Positions 41,057 through 53,018 of a stretch of DNA of 64,000 bases are shown in pieces; the stretch's first letter is position 1; each line of letters opens with the position of its first letter. The notes under the pieces are model-generated. The model had not been told where the DNA came from. It saw only the letters and a list, made by a program, of their open reading frames with translations, and did no database searches. The translations under genes were made by a program, and so were the position numbers. Source of the DNA: Idiomarina aquatica (GTDB lineage: Bacteria; Pseudomonadota; Gammaproteobacteria; Enterobacterales; Alteromonadaceae); the NCBI RefSeq assembly GCF_003987185.1, contig NZ_PIPS01000001.1:62001-126000 (forward strand). Reading direction: 5' to 3'.

Positions 41057-42184
41057 ATGCTGATTGGTGTACCTAAGGAAATTAAAAACCACGAGTATCG
41101 TATTGGCTTAACCCCTGCGGCAGTGCGCGAATACGTAGAAAATGGTCACGACGTTATTATCGAAAATAACGGTGGTGCGGCGATTGGTTTTACCAACGAC
41201 CAATACATTGAAGCCGGCGCAAGCATTGTTGATACGCCGGAAGAAATCTTCGCCCGCGCTGACATGATCGTGAAAGTGAAAGAACCACAGCCAAACGAAT
41301 GCAAAATGCTGCGCGAAGGCCAAATCCTTTACACCTTCCTGCACTTGGCACCGGACCCAACGCAAACCGAACTGCTGGGTAAATCGGGTTGTACCGCGAT
41401 TGCTTACGAAACCGTTACCGACAACCGCAATGGCTTGCCGTTGTTGGCTCCGATGAGTGAAGTGGCCGGTCGTATGTCGATTCAGGCGGGCGCGCACTAC
41501 CTGGAAAAAGCTCACGGCGGCAGCGGCACCCTGTTAGGTGGCGTACCGGGCGTAGCACCGGGCAAAGTATTGATCATCGGTGGCGGTGTCGTCGGTACCA
41601 ACGCCGCGAAAATGGCGATTGGTCTGGGTGCAGAAGTTACGATTCTGGATCGTTCATTGCCGCGTCTGCGCGAGCTGGACGATATCTTTGCCGGCCGTGT
41701 ACAAACGGTTTACTCAACCGTTGATGCCATCGACAAATACTCACGCGAAGCCGATTTAGTGGTTGGTGCGGTACTGATCCCAGGTGCGGCAGCGCCGAAA
41801 TTGCTGACTCGCGAGAACATCAAAAACATGAAGCCAGGCTCAGTGCTGGTAGACGTTGCTATCGACCAGGGCGGCTGTTTTGAAACATCTAAAGCCACCA
41901 CCCACCAAGACCCTGTGTACGTTATCGACGACGTGGTTCACTACTGCGTTGCTAACATGCCAGGTGGTGTTGCACGTACCTCAACCATCGCCCTGAACAA
42001 CGCGACACTGCCATACGGCATCGCGCTGGCGAACAAAGGCGTTAAAGCCATGCTGGAAAACGAGCACCTGCTGCGCGGTCTGAACATGCACAAAGGCAAG
42101 ATCACTTACAAAGCCGTGCACGACGACCTTGGCGAGCAACTCGGCCTGGATTACCAGGACCCGCGTGAAGCCCTGCAAGGCTAA
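41057..42184 (+). CDS. ald: Alanine dehydrogenase
   Basis: A 375-residue NAD-dependent enzyme that converts L-alanine to pyruvate and ammonia, and the reverse. The start [20 protein letters not shown], in which Arg and Lys contact substrate, is family-typical. The Rossmann motif is [24 protein letters not shown] (given here as one dinucleotide-binding segment near 174-197), followed by [14 protein letters not shown]. It has an AGAGG ribosome site and a strong terminator, and is divergent from lrp. Confidence 0.98.
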   Translation: MLIGVPKEIKNHEYRIGLTPAAVREYVENGHDVIIENNGGAAIGFTNDQYIEAGASIVDTPEEIFARADMIVKVKEPQPNECKMLREGQILYTFLHLAPDPTQTELLGKSGCTAIAYETVTDNRNGLPLLAPMSEVAGRMSIQAGAHYLEKAHGGSGTLLGGVPGVAPGKVLIIGGGVVGTNAAKMAIGLGAEVTILDRSLPRLRELDDIFAGRVQTVYSTVDAIDKYSREADLVVGAVLIPGAAAPKLLTRENIKNMKPGSVLVDVAIDQGGCFETSKATTHQDPVYVIDDVVHYCVANMPGGVARTSTIALNNATLPYGIALANKGVKAMLENEHLLRGLNMHKGKITYKAVHDDLGEQLGLDYQDPREALQG

Positions 42185-42212
42185 GCAAAAGCCGGTCGTA
42201 ATCAGTTGTTTT

Positions 42213-42238
42213 AAAGCCCCGCTTTGCCGGGGCTTTTT
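42213..42238 (+). terminator. Rho-independent terminator after ald
   Basis: The stem AAAGCCCCG/CGGGGCTTT (42213-42221 with 42228-42236) has a 6-nt loop and a T-run. Confidence 0.92.
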
Positions 42239-42255
42239 TGTTGTAGCGTATTAAA

Positions 42256-42963
42256 TCAACTGGCGGCCTGTTTCAGCACAATAAGCTGCTGAATGACGTT
42301 ATCCAGGTTAGTCGGCGGGCGCTTCGGCTGATACGCGAGAATGTACTCAACCAGCCCTTTTCGTTCCAGCACAGGCACACTTGGCGGAGAACTTAGCTTA
42401 ACCCGGGCGTTGCGGTGGGAGAAAAATACAACACCTTCAAGCCAGGTCGAGGCTTTTTTGCCTTTTAGGTAGGTCGACAGCACATGCACCTGCTTTTTCA
42501 GCTGTTTGATGGGGTTGCGCACTTCAGCCGTATAACGACCTCCCTTCTGCCCCACTTTGTGAGCTGTCCAGTTGGGGGCCTGTTCATCCCCCGTTACTTT
42601 CGAATTATTATTTTTGACCTCAATAACAAACACACCATTAGGCCCAACCACAACCAGATCCAGCTCGGTGTAGCCGCGTTTTGTTTTCGCGTTAGGGACG
42701 TCAACCTGATTAAATAACACATAGTCGTCAGGTAGCTTATCCAGTTGTTTTAACGTCTTCAGTTCGCCACTGGCACCGGCTTGTTTTGTGGCCGCCGCGC
42801 CAATAACGATGATTGCGTATGCAAACGCAAAAAACCACCATAGTTGTGGCAGGGAAAACATCAGCACAGCAGCGATCGGAGCGCCAATGATAGCGACCCA
42901 TTTGCGGGTCTGGTTTACTTCTTGGGAGAGACGGTTTTTTGTAATGTATTGAGTATCGGCCAT
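42256..42963 (-). CDS. NERD-domain membrane protein
   Basis: A 235-residue protein. Two transmembrane helices (about 22-60) precede a nuclease-related domain: GELKTLKQLDKLPDDYVLFNQV, then the catalytic-type ELDLVVVGPNGVFVIEVKN (Glu, Asp, and E-x-K). The NERD fold belongs to the PD-(D/E)xK group, and the acidic and lysine residues are kept, so nuclease activity is possible. Its role is unknown. It lies alone between ald and trxB, two genes it has no evident link to. Confidence 0.85.
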   Translation of the reverse strand: MADTQYITKNRLSQEVNQTRKWVAIIGAPIAAVLMFSLPQLWWFFAFAYAIIVIGAAATKQAGASGELKTLKQLDKLPDDYVLFNQVDVPNAKTKRGYTELDLVVVGPNGVFVIEVKNNNSKVTGDEQAPNWTAHKVGQKGGRYTAEVRNPIKQLKKQVHVLSTYLKGKKASTWLEGVVFFSHRNARVKLSSPPSVPVLERKGLVEYILAYQPKRPPTNLDNVIQQLIVLKQAAS

Positions 42964-43065
42964 GAACTGCTACTGAGTTTTTATTATTAACATACGGTTA
43001 TTAAACCATTTTACCGTGTTAACGTCAGCTGCAATTGACGGCGGCGGTTCGCTCTTTATCAATAA

Positions 43066-44151
<1,086 letters not shown>

Positions 44152-44192
44152 GGTGAGTGAGCGTAGATGAGTTTAACGACGGTTATACCCTT

Positions 44193-44900
44193 ATGATTGT
44201 CCAGCTCAGCCAGCGCTCAATCAGCTTCCCTCCCCCGGCAACCGCACTGCATGAGCCGAACGGCCTGCTTGCGGTTGGCGGTGATTTGTCGCCGGAGCGG
44301 CTGATGCACGCGTACCGGCATGGGATCTTTCCGTGGTTTGGCAACGACGATCCGATATTATGGTGGTCACCCAACCCGCGGGCGGTGTTTTACCCTGAGC
44401 AGATCCACATTTCACGCAGCCTGCAGAAGTCCTGGCGCAAGTTCCCCTGGCAAATCAGTATTAATCGCTGCTTCGACGCCGTTATCGAGCAATGTGCGGC
44501 CAAGCGTCGTGATCAGGAAGGCACCTGGATCACCGACGAGATGCAGGCGGCGTACCGGCAGTTGCATGAGCTGGGTCATGCCCACTCGGTGGAGGTCTGG
44601 TGCGAGGAGCAACTGGTTGGCGGCCTTTACGGCATTTCGGTCGGCCTCGCTTTTTGCGGCGAAAGTATGTTCCACAGCCAAACCGATGCCTCTAAAATTG
44701 CGCTGGCGGTGTTTGCCCGTCAGTTTGCCGAACACGGCGGTACCCTGATTGACTGCCAGGTCGGTAATCCGCATTTAACCTCACTGGGCGCGCAAAATCT
44801 CAGCCGTGATGGCTTTTTACGGCGTTTGCACGATGCCCAGAACGGCAGTCTGCCGCGTTCCTTTTGGGCGCCGCGGTTACTCAGCGAGGCCCGTTTATGA
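44193..44900 (+). CDS. aat: Leucyl/phenylalanyl-tRNA-protein transferase
   Basis: A 235-residue enzyme that adds Leu or Phe to proteins with N-terminal Arg or Lys, making them ClpS/ClpAP substrates. Conserved FPPPATALHEPNGLLAVGGDLSPERL, GIFPWF and the central GGLYGISVGLAFCGESMFH are present. I chose ATG 44193 (MIVQLSQRSISF) from the family start; GTG 44157 is a possible earlier start. It overlaps bpt by 4 bp. Confidence 0.96.
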   Translation: MIVQLSQRSISFPPPATALHEPNGLLAVGGDLSPERLMHAYRHGIFPWFGNDDPILWWSPNPRAVFYPEQIHISRSLQKSWRKFPWQISINRCFDAVIEQCAAKRRDQEGTWITDEMQAAYRQLHELGHAHSVEVWCEEQLVGGLYGISVGLAFCGESMFHSQTDASKIALAVFARQFAEHGGTLIDCQVGNPHLTSLGAQNLSRDGFLRRLHDAQNGSLPRSFWAPRLLSEARL

Positions 44901-45613
44901 CGCTGCAGTTTGGTGTTACCCGCGAGTCTCAGTGTGGCTATCTGGACGAACAGCAAGAACGTCTGCTGGTAGCGGTTACCGACGGCAATCCACCGATGAG
45001 TGCGGCCTTGTACGAGCATCTGTTGAGCCACGGCTTCCGCCGCTCGCACAATGATGTCTACCGCCCCTATTGCCGTTTTTGTCAGGCCTGTGAATCGTTG
45101 CGGGTGTTGGCGGATGAATTTGCACCCAGTCGCAATCAGCGTCAGGTGATCAGCAAAAACCGTGACCTGACCCGTAAGCTGGTGACCGAGCCGGGCGAGG
45201 ACTATGCCGCACTGTTTTGCGACTTTATTGAACAGCGCCATAAAGACGGTGCCATGTACCCACCCGATCCAGACAGTTTCTGGCAATGGTGTGCGTGCGA
45301 CTGGATGCAGACGCAGTTTGTCGAATGGCGCGACCGCGATGATCAACTGGTGATGGTGTCGGTCATCGATAACCTGCCCAACGCCTTGTCGGCGATGTAC
45401 ACCTTTTTTGACGCTGCGCTGGCGAAGCGCTCGTTGGGCACTTATTCGATTCTGCAGTTGATCGAGCTGTGTCAGCAGCAGAATAAAGCCTATTTGTACC
45501 TGGGTTACCAGATTGATGCCTGTAATAAGATGAATTACAAAGCCCGATTTACGCCAAATGAACGTCTAATTGGCAATCAGTGGAAAAAAGCGGTAAAATC
45601 GCCGACACTTTAG
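44897..45613 (+). CDS. bpt: Aspartate/glutamate leucyltransferase
   Basis: A 238-residue N-end-rule enzyme of the arginyltransferase (ATE) fold that adds Leu to N-terminal Asp or Glu. It contains GFRRSHNDVYRPYCRFCQACESLRV, with the Cys cluster of the family, and the C-terminal GYQIDACNKMNYKARFTPNE. It overlaps aat (ATGA), so both transferases are translated from one message. clpS and clpA, which degrade their products, lie 2-3 kb away. Confidence 0.96.
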   Translation: MTLQFGVTRESQCGYLDEQQERLLVAVTDGNPPMSAALYEHLLSHGFRRSHNDVYRPYCRFCQACESLRVLADEFAPSRNQRQVISKNRDLTRKLVTEPGEDYAALFCDFIEQRHKDGAMYPPDPDSFWQWCACDWMQTQFVEWRDRDDQLVMVSVIDNLPNALSAMYTFFDAALAKRSLGTYSILQLIELCQQQNKAYLYLGYQIDACNKMNYKARFTPNERLIGNQWKKAVKSPTL

Positions 45614-45883
<270 letters not shown>

Positions 45884-45904
45884 TCTGAGTTTTAAAAAAA
45901 CCAT

Positions 45905-45941
45905 AAAAAAAGCTGCATCACCTGAGTGACGCAGCTTTTTT
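45905..45941. terminator. Bidirectional terminator between infA and clpA
   Basis: The stem AGCTGC-A-TCAC pairs with GTGA-C-GCAGCT (45911-45921 with 45925-45935) and is flanked by A- and T-runs. It serves convergent infA and clpA. Confidence 0.9.
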
Positions 45942-45955
45942 ATTATCCGTTGCGG

Positions 45956-48226
45956 TTAGCCTTCGACGGTTTCGTTACTGCTGTCGTAATCAAACTTCAG
46001 CTGGTCGTCGGCACCGATAGTGACTTTGACACTGCCACCGCGGGTTAACTGCCCGAACAGGATCTCGTTGGCCAGGGTTTTCTTGATGTTTTCCTGGATC
46101 ACACGACCCATTGGGCGCGCTCCCATCGCTTTGTCGTACCCTTTCTTAGCCAGCCAGTCGACGGCGGCTTGGTCGACTTCCAGCGATACGCCTTTGCGAT
46201 CCAACTGCGCCTGCAGTTCGGTGATGAACTTATCGACCACTTGTTTGATCACTTCTTCGTTCAAGTGATTGAACCAGACGATGCCGTCTAAGCGGTTACG
46301 GAACTCCGGCGTGAAGGTGCGGTTGATTTCTGCCATCGCGTCGTGGCTGTGATCCTGCTGTTTAAAGCCGATGGATTTGCGCACGGTTTCACGCACACCG
46401 GCGTTGGTGGTCATGACAATGATGACGTTGCGGAAATCGGCTTTGCGACCGTTGTTGTCGGTCAGTGTGCCGTTATCCATAACCTGCAACAGGATGTTAA
46501 ACACGTCCGGATGCGCTTTTTCGATTTCGTCCAGCAGCAACACACAATGCGGTTGTTTGATCACTGCATCGGTGAGCAAGCCACCCTGATCGAAGCCGAC
46601 GTAACCGGGCGGTGCACCAATCAGGCGGCTAACCGCATGACGCTCCATGTATTCGGACATATCAAAGCGTACCAGCTCGATGCCCATAGCTTTGGCCAAC
46701 TGCTGGGTGACTTCGGTTTTACCCACCCCGGTGGGGCCGGCAAACAGGAACGAGCCGATTGGCTGATGTTCGTTGCCCAGGCCGGAACGCGACAGACGAA
46801 TGGCGGCGGTCAGTTTATCAATGGCCTCATCCTGCCCGAACACCACCATTTTCAGGTTGCGGTCAAGCTGCTTGAGCACGTCCTGATCGGTCCGCGAGAC
46901 CGACTGTTCAGGGATCCGTGCGATCTTGGCGATGATGCTCTCGATGTCCTGTACGCCCACGGTTTTGCGCCGCTTGGACGGCGGTAGCAAGCGCTGTGAA
47001 GCGCCGGCTTCGTCCATCACGTCAATGGCCTTGTCCGGCAGGTGACGTTCGTTGATGTACTTGGCCGATAACTCAGCCGCCGCTTTAATGGCCGGCTGGG
47101 TATAGCGAATACCGTGGTGGCTTTCGTAGCGATCTTTCAGCCCCATCAGAATTTTGGTGGTGTCTTCAACCGATGGCTCAGCCACGTCAATCTTCTGGAA
47201 GCGACGCACCAACGCGCGGTCTTTTTCGAACACGTTCTTAAATTCGTTGTAGGTGGTAGAACCAATACACTTCAACTGACCGCTGGACAACAACGGTTTC
47301 AGCAGGTTGGAAGCGTCTAATACGCCGCCACTGGCCGCACCGGCGCCAATGATGGTATGAATTTCATCAATGAAGAGGATGGCGTTTTCTTTTTCGCTCA
47401 GCTCTTTCAGCAATTGCTTAAAGCGCTTCTCAAAATCACCACGGTACTTGGTGCCTGCCAGCAGGCCACCCATGTCCAGTGAATAGATAACCGCATCGGC
47501 CAGAATGTCCGGCACTTCTTTATTTACGATGCGATAAGCCAAACCCTCAGCGATCGCGGTTTTACCGACACCGGCCTCACCGACCAGCAACGGGTTGTTT
47601 TTACGGCGACGACAGAGGATCTGCGCGCAGCGCTCAAGCTCGGCATCACGACCGATTAACGGGTCGATTTTGCCCTCTTTCGCCTGCACGTTCAGATTGG
47701 TGCAAAAACGTTTCAGATGGCTTTGCTGTTCTTCCTGAACTTCGGCCGCCTCTTCTTCGTCCATGCGTTCTTCGCCCGGCTCCTGATCCTGCATCCGCGA
47801 GATGCCGTGCGAGATAAAATTAACAATATCCAGACGGGTGATGTCGTGTTTGTTCAACAGGTAAACCGCCTGCGACTCCTGTTCGCTAAAGATAGCCACC
47901 AGCACGTTAGCGCCGGTTACTTCAGCGTTACCCGAGGACTGTACGTGAAACACGGCGCGCTGCAGCACGCGCTGGAAACCCAGCGTCGGCTGTGTATCCG
48001 ATGCTTCGTCGTCGGCTTCGAAACTGGGTGTACTGCGGTCAATATAAGACAACAGTTCATCCTTTAACTGTTCGAAGTCGGTCCCGCACGCGCGTAAAAC
48101 CTCGGCTGCATCGGGGTTATCCAGCAGTGCGACTAACAGGTGCTCGACCGTCATTAACTCGTGATGACGCTCACGCGCTAAACGAAACGCGTCGTTTAAC
48201 GTCAGTTCAAGGGCTTTGTTCAACAT
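45956..48226 (-). CDS. clpA: ATP-dependent Clp protease ATPase subunit ClpA
   Basis: A 756-residue AAA+ unfoldase that feeds ClpP. It has an N-terminal ClpS-binding domain (1-145), the first Walker [16 protein letters not shown], the second [15 protein letters not shown], and an IGF loop (KSIGFKQQD) that docks to ClpP. The length is typical. clpS lies just upstream and would direct N-end-rule substrates to it. Confidence 0.98.
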   Translation of the reverse strand: MLNKALELTLNDAFRLARERHHELMTVEHLLVALLDNPDAAEVLRACGTDFEQLKDELLSYIDRSTPSFEADDEASDTQPTLGFQRVLQRAVFHVQSSGNAEVTGANVLVAIFSEQESQAVYLLNKHDITRLDIVNFISHGISRMQDQEPGEERMDEEEAAEVQEEQQSHLKRFCTNLNVQAKEGKIDPLIGRDAELERCAQILCRRRKNNPLLVGEAGVGKTAIAEGLAYRIVNKEVPDILADAVIYSLDMGGLLAGTKYRGDFEKRFKQLLKELSEKENAILFIDEIHTIIGAGAASGGVLDASNLLKPLLSSGQLKCIGSTTYNEFKNVFEKDRALVRRFQKIDVAEPSVEDTTKILMGLKDRYESHHGIRYTQPAIKAAAELSAKYINERHLPDKAIDVMDEAGASQRLLPPSKRRKTVGVQDIESIIAKIARIPEQSVSRTDQDVLKQLDRNLKMVVFGQDEAIDKLTAAIRLSRSGLGNEHQPIGSFLFAGPTGVGKTEVTQQLAKAMGIELVRFDMSEYMERHAVSRLIGAPPGYVGFDQGGLLTDAVIKQPHCVLLLDEIEKAHPDVFNILLQVMDNGTLTDNNGRKADFRNVIIVMTTNAGVRETVRKSIGFKQQDHSHDAMAEINRTFTPEFRNRLDGIVWFNHLNEEVIKQVVDKFITELQAQLDRKGVSLEVDQAAVDWLAKKGYDKAMGARPMGRVIQENIKKTLANEILFGQLTRGGSVKVTIGADDQLKFDYDSSNETVEG

Positions 48227-48284
48227 ATACCACTCCTTACCGCCATGCTGGCTACTTGCTGCGACCCGTTATTGCTACGAGCAA

Positions 48285-48599
48285 TCATTCCTGCTCCATG
48301 GTACAAAGCAACGGATGCTGGTTCTCACGAGCATATTGGTTGACCTGTACAACTTTGGTTTCTGCAATTTCTGCCGAGTAAACTCCACAAACTGCTTTTC
48401 CTTTATAGTGCACCTGCAACATAGTGTCAGTAGCACGCTCTTGATTCATCTTAAAAAATTTCATCAACACTTCAATGACAAAATCCATTGGCGTGTAATC
48501 GTCATTATTCAGTATGACCTTGTACATCGACGGAGGTTTCAGCTCCTGCTTTTCTTTCTCTTCTAAATCATGAAGATGTTGATGATCAGACTGACTCAT
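48285..48599 (-). CDS. clpS: Clp protease adaptor ClpS
   Basis: A 104-residue adaptor that binds N-terminal Leu, Phe, Tyr or Trp and delivers substrates to ClpA. The conserved [17 protein letters not shown] and [19 protein letters not shown] form the residue-binding pocket. It has the usual place between clpA and the divergent cspD. Confidence 0.98.
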   Translation of the reverse strand: MSQSDHQHLHDLEEKEKQELKPPSMYKVILNNDDYTPMDFVIEVLMKFFKMNQERATDTMLQVHYKGKAVCGVYSAEIAETKVVQVNQYARENQHPLLCTMEQE

Positions 48600-48824
48600 T
48601 GGTTAACAACCTATTATCACTATAGTGTATTTGTTAATGGGTTTTCGGAATTTTTTTCGAAAATGATTAACAAAAATGTTGATTTTTTCACCGCAAATGC
48701 TTGACTATTGCACTGCGTTTTCTAGAGTAAAACATGGTGTTGTCGATGGCTCTTTTCAAGAGCACCCGTTCAACGCTCAACATAATAATAAACATTCTCT
48801 GTTGCAAAAGAAGGAAGTAGATGT

Positions 48825-49040
48825 ATGGCTACCGGAAAAGTCAAATGGTTTAACAACTCAAAAGGCTTCGGCTTTATCGAGGCGGAAGACCGTGATGGTG
48901 ACATTTTCGCTCACTATTCAACCATCGAAATGGAAGGCTACCGCACCCTCAAAGCTGGCCAGACCGTTGAGTTTGAACTGGAAGAAGGTCCTAAAGGACT
49001 GCACGCTTCCAATATTGTTCCGGGAAACACTGATAAATAG
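48825..49040 (+). CDS. cspD: Cold-shock-like protein CspD
   Basis: A 71-residue single-strand nucleic-acid-binding protein that inhibits replication in stationary phase. RNP1 is KGFGFIE and RNP2 is DIFAHYS (CspD-type Ala in place of Val). The position divergent from clpS identifies it as CspD. GAAGGA lies upstream. The 225-bp spacer to clpS should hold both promoters. Confidence 0.95.
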   Translation: MATGKVKWFNNSKGFGFIEAEDRDGDIFAHYSTIEMEGYRTLKAGQTVEFELEEGPKGLHASNIVPGNTDK

Positions 49041-49069
49041 TGTTTACACCTAAAACTCTCTAATTTCAA

Positions 49070-49095
49070 AACGCCGGTCAAGTACCGGCGTTTTA
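49070..49095. terminator. Terminator after cspD
   Basis: The stem AACGCCGGT/ACCGGCGTT (49070-49078 with 49084-49092) has a 5-nt loop and T-rich tail; convergent cspD and yejK may share it. Confidence 0.88.
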
Positions 49096-49105
49096 TTTTC
49101 CTTCC

Positions 49106-50149
49106 TTAACTATCAATACCGAAATAACGTCTTAATTGATCACGAAGATTAGGCGGCGTTCCGTGAATCGTCAATGTGTCGGTCGCGGCATCGTATTGAA
49201 TCCGCTCGCCCAATTGCGTGTGGTCAAAGCCCACACTGACACCACCGCCCTGCCCCTGGAACTTAACCAGCTTGCGCAGGGTTGCTTTGTCGGCCGGGAA
49301 CTCCTCCGGTAATTCGGCTTCGCGCTGCTGGGTATACTCACGGCTGAAATCTTCGAACGAACGCTCACTTGGCTGTGCCTGGGCAAAATGTTCGGAAAGA
49401 TCTTTCACCCGCACGTCTTCGCCCTGCTTCCACTGCTGGTCGCAATACTCGTAGGCAACCGCGTTTAACGACTGCCGTTGCTGTGGCTCCAGCTCAGCCG
49501 ATTTGCCGTACTCGTTGACCGCTTCGATTAACGTCTGAGTCTGCGATTTTGCGTTCAAACGCTCGGTACAGCCCAAAAAGTCGAGGAAGAAGTCGGACAC
49601 TTTACGACCGGCGCGGCCTTTAATAAACGAGATGTAACGCTCGCTGTCGGCTTCGGTTTCCCAGTCGGTCAGATTAATCCGTGCCGCCAGCTGCACTTTG
49701 CTGATGTCCAACTGCGACGATTTATTAACCGCCAGATTGGGGTTAATCGACACCCCTTCCTTCACCGGCAAAAACGCCACCAGCAGATAATCCGTGCTGA
49801 GGTGCTGATAACGTGTGATCAGTAAAAAGCCCGCTTCCAGCATATTGTGGTTTTGCAGCTGTTCAAGCAGCAACTTAGCCGCCTGCTGGCTGAAATCGAC
49901 AAATTGCAGTTGGTCGGTATGCCATTGTTTCAGCACGTCCGGGAACGGACCCCGTTCGCCGTCGTCCTGCTCGGTTAAAAAGCTGGCGTAACCTTTGGCG
50001 GGTTTATTGGTGTAGACCTGGGTCAGCTCTTCCAGCAATTCGTGTAATTGCTCGTCCTCGGCCAGGGCCTCAGGCGCCAACCGCAGACCGACCTGATCGT
50101 CGTGACTGTAAAACTGATGAATAATGCTGTTTTCAATACGCAGTTGCAT
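49106..50149 (-). CDS. yejK: Nucleoid-associated protein YejK (NdpA)
   Basis: A 347-residue nucleoid-associated protein that interacts with topoisomerase IV and gyrase in E. coli. It shows the family N-terminus (IENSIIHQF), GYASFLTEQ, FLLITRYQHLSTDYLLVAFLPV (in two pieces) and the SDFFLDFLGCTERLNAK segment. It is divergent from the yejM homologue, as in E. coli. Confidence 0.95.
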   Translation of the reverse strand: MQLRIENSIIHQFYSHDDQVGLRLAPEALAEDEQLHELLEELTQVYTNKPAKGYASFLTEQDDGERGPFPDVLKQWHTDQLQFVDFSQQAAKLLLEQLQNHNMLEAGFLLITRYQHLSTDYLLVAFLPVKEGVSINPNLAVNKSSQLDISKVQLAARINLTDWETEADSERYISFIKGRAGRKVSDFFLDFLGCTERLNAKSQTQTLIEAVNEYGKSAELEPQQRQSLNAVAYEYCDQQWKQGEDVRVKDLSEHFAQAQPSERSFEDFSREYTQQREAELPEEFPADKATLRKLVKFQGQGGGVSVGFDHTQLGERIQYDAATDTLTIHGTPPNLRDQLRRYFGIDS

Positions 50150-50220
50150 ATACGGGACTATCCTTGCAAAATCCGTGTGTTAGACTAATTGCTAATAGTG
50201 TACCACGGGACATAACCAGA

Positions 50221-51867
50221 ATGGGAAAACACCAACGCAGGGATAAAATTGCCCGCCTGATCAGCTGGGGGCATTGGTTTACTTTTATCAACATTCTTCT
50301 GTGTCTGGCGTTGGGTGCGTTGTATATCGAAACCTCACCGACGTCGCCTTCGGCGCTGGCCACGTTATACGGCATTTTAAACTGGGTTGGTCACTTTGCC
50401 TTTCTGCCGTTCGTGTTTTTCATCATTCTGATTTTTCCGCTCTGTTTATTGGTCCCCTACTCCCGTATTTTGCGTGGCTGGTCGGCTTTAATCGGCTCGC
50501 TGGGTATCGTCGCATTAGCCGCTGACCTGTTGTTTTATCGCCAGTACGGTTACCACCTGAACAGCTACTCACTGGCGCAAATGGCAAAAGACGCCGAAAC
50601 CGTGTTCGCCGGTGCCAGCTTTTTGATCATCCTTGGCGTGCTGCTGGGCTTTTTGGTGCTGCTGGGGTTTGAATTACTGATAGCCAATTACACCTGGAAG
50701 CACTTGCAAGACTTGCAACGGCGCCGCATTGGTGCGCCCGCCACCAGTGTTTTTGTGTTTTGCTTTTTTGCCAGCCACCTGATTCACGTATGGGCGGACG
50801 CCGAGCTTTATGAGCCGATTACGCAGCAGGATGACATGTTCCCGCTGTCCTACCCGACCACCGCCAAGACCCTGATGGCCAAGCACGGTTTTATTGATGT
50901 TGAAAGCTACCAGGCGCAGCAACAAATGCTGATGGCGGCCAATAACATCAAGTTACGCTACCCGCAAAACGACTTGTTGTGCACCAAACAAAACACCGAT
51001 CAAGCCATTACCGTGTTCGTGTTTGACCGTTTATCCGCTGAGCAGCAGGTGCGCTTAACCGAACTTGCCGGTGCGGCGCAACTACAGCCTGTTAAGGCCC
51101 GTTTGCTCGGTCATCCGAGCCGTGAAGGCGGGTTGTTTCAGTTTCTTTATGGGCTACCCGATTTTTATCAGGACACCATTGAGCAGCAGAACATTGCGCC
51201 GGCGTATTTAAAACCGTTGGATGATTTTGGTGTGCAGGTTAACTGGCTAGCCAGTGAACACTGGGGCAACGAACTGACCCTGACCCGTTACAGTGAGCAG
51301 TGGCTGACGGAACCTTTAGGCAGCTTCGCGCCAAAAGCCCGTAACCAGATAAATGTGGTGTTTCTCAGTGCGGATGATTTGGCCGCATTACCAGGACTGC
51401 TTGAACGCAGCGCCCGCCATAAAATTATGGTGACTGCACTGGCGCCGGCCGGTTCCGAATCGCTGCTGGGACAAGAACAGTTTATGCCGAAGAACATGGC
51501 AGTGCCGCTGTTTGAACGCGGTTTTGATATTCCTGCCCAGCCCATTGCCGGGTTAATGGATATTATGCCAACGGTGCTGGGCGACCTGATGTCCTGCGCC
51601 GGTGGTACTAAGAATTTCAGTAATGGGGAGAACCTCACCGCCGATGGCGAGCGCTGGCCACTGATCGAAACCTACAGTCCGTACATCGTGATTTATGACG
51701 CCAATGAAATCACCATTCTGGATAACACCGGTCAGTTCAGTGTTTACGATTTCGACAGCTTCGAGCTGAAAAAAGGTGCGGAGCCACCGGTTCCGGTACT
51801 GATCGATGCGCTGAAGGATTTAAAACGCTTCAGCCGTGACGATCGCAGCAGCAACGATGGCCAGTGA
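50221..51867 (+). CDS. yejM: YejM-like inner-membrane protein (DUF3413)
   Basis: A 548-residue protein. The N-terminal part has five transmembrane helices with the DUF3413 start (ARLISWGHWFTFINILLCL); the C-terminal part is a periplasmic sulfatase-like domain. In E. coli, YejM (PbgA/LapC) senses lipopolysaccharide and protects LpxC from LapB/FtsH. The start ATG 50221 fits the family. The usual partner yejL, between yejK and yejM in E. coli, is missing here. The soluble domain is poorly conserved by eye. Confidence 0.88.
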   Translation: MGKHQRRDKIARLISWGHWFTFINILLCLALGALYIETSPTSPSALATLYGILNWVGHFAFLPFVFFIILIFPLCLLVPYSRILRGWSALIGSLGIVALAADLLFYRQYGYHLNSYSLAQMAKDAETVFAGASFLIILGVLLGFLVLLGFELLIANYTWKHLQDLQRRRIGAPATSVFVFCFFASHLIHVWADAELYEPITQQDDMFPLSYPTTAKTLMAKHGFIDVESYQAQQQMLMAANNIKLRYPQNDLLCTKQNTDQAITVFVFDRLSAEQQVRLTELAGAAQLQPVKARLLGHPSREGGLFQFLYGLPDFYQDTIEQQNIAPAYLKPLDDFGVQVNWLASEHWGNELTLTRYSEQWLTEPLGSFAPKARNQINVVFLSADDLAALPGLLERSARHKIMVTALAPAGSESLLGQEQFMPKNMAVPLFERGFDIPAQPIAGLMDIMPTVLGDLMSCAGGTKNFSNGENLTADGERWPLIETYSPYIVIYDANEITILDNTGQFSVYDFDSFELKKGAEPPVPVLIDALKDLKRFSRDDRSSNDGQ

Positions 51868-51949
51868 GCAAAAAAAGAGCATTCGCACCGCCGACCCCGC
51901 ATTAGCCCTTGCTAATTGCGCGTAAATCCGTAACATATCGCTCCACGGT

Positions 51950-52026
51950 CGGCGTGTAGCGCAGCCTGGTAGCGCACTGTCATGGGGTGTCAGGGGTCGG
52001 AGGTTCAAATCCTCTCACGCCGACCA
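51950..52026 (+). tRNA. tRNA-Pro (anticodon GGG)
   Basis: The gene is 77 nt with encoded CCA. The acceptor stem is CGGCGTG/CACGCCG and the anticodon loop ATGGGGT gives GGG. Like E. coli proL it has an unusual mismatch in the anticodon stem. Confidence 0.96.
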
Positions 52027-52111
52027 ATTCTTCTCTCTTGCACCTTCTCTTTCTCGTCCGAATAAAACTCTGTTAACATCAATGATTCGTTATCCCGTTA
52101 AAAGAGTTGCG

Positions 52112-52804
52112 ATGAAAACGATCGGTATTATTGGTGGTATGAGTTGGGAGTCCACGCTCAGCTATTATCGTCTGATTAATCAAAAAGTTAACGCTAAACT
52201 TGGTGGGTTACACTCCGCCAAAATCCTGTTAAACAGCATCGATTTTGCGGACATAGAACCCCTACAACGTCAGGGCGACTGGCAACAAGCCGGGCATTTG
52301 CTTGCGAATGCCGCGCGTGCGCTGGAGTCTGCCGGGGCGGACGGCGTGTTAATCGCAACCAATACCATGCATAAAGTCGCGCCTGCCGTCGCCGACGCGA
52401 TAACTGTTCCCGTGTTGCATATTGTCGATGCAACCGCCGCGGCCATCCGTCAGCGCGGTATTCGCAAGGTTGGCTTGCTCGGCACTCGCTTTACCATGGA
52501 AGAAGACTTTTATCGTCATCGTCTCGAGCAGCAGGAACTTGATGTGCTAACACCCGCGACGGACGTGCGTCAGCAGGTGCACGATATTATTTTTAACGAG
52601 TTATGCCACGGCATTACATCGGAACCCTCAAAGCAGGTCTATCTTGAAGCCATTGAGGCGCTGGCTGAGCGCGGTGCTGAAGCCGTTATTCTTGGTTGCA
52701 CCGAGATTGGCTTACTGGTCTCGCAAAACGATAGCCGTTTACCCTTATTTGATACCACCGAAGTTCACGCCGAAGCGGCGGTAAAATGGGCGCTTGAGGG
52801 ATAA
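52112..52804 (+). CDS. Aspartate/glutamate racemase family protein (YgeA-like)
   Basis: A 230-residue racemase. The start MKTIGIIGGMSWESTLSYYR is family-typical. The two catalytic positions are Thr in IATNTMHK and Cys in LGCTEIGLL. This Thr/Cys pair, instead of Cys/Cys, is as reported for E. coli YgeA, which favours L- to D-direction chemistry on Asp and Glu. I chose ATG 52112 with AAGAG upstream over ATG 52082. Confidence 0.9.
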   Translation: MKTIGIIGGMSWESTLSYYRLINQKVNAKLGGLHSAKILLNSIDFADIEPLQRQGDWQQAGHLLANAARALESAGADGVLIATNTMHKVAPAVADAITVPVLHIVDATAAAIRQRGIRKVGLLGTRFTMEEDFYRHRLEQQELDVLTPATDVRQQVHDIIFNELCHGITSEPSKQVYLEAIEALAERGAEAVILGCTEIGLLVSQNDSRLPLFDTTEVHAEAAVKWALEG

Positions 52805-53018
52805 CATCACCCCACACTGCCAGCGCCCTTAAACCATTACACAGCATTTACACCCCACTCGGGAATTTTTGCGCCGACTTATGTCTAACCAAAAACTTGC
52901 GTCCTCGCGCGGGCGCTGATAAGTTATCGCGCCTTCAGCGCTCAGTCTCGGTTGATAAAGGAAGTTATGGTTAATAAACAATCTGTTGTAGTTTATTTGT
53001 GCGGAGGCGACCGCTGAT

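Noticed and set aside
46020-47320. Several plus-strand frames inside clpA
   Set aside because: All are antisense shadows of a highly conserved gene.
52905-52945. Inverted repeat GCGCTGA/TCAGCGC before the M23 peptidase as a terminator
   Set aside because: The loop is 15 nt and there is no T-run; it might be an operator but nothing supports a specific regulator.
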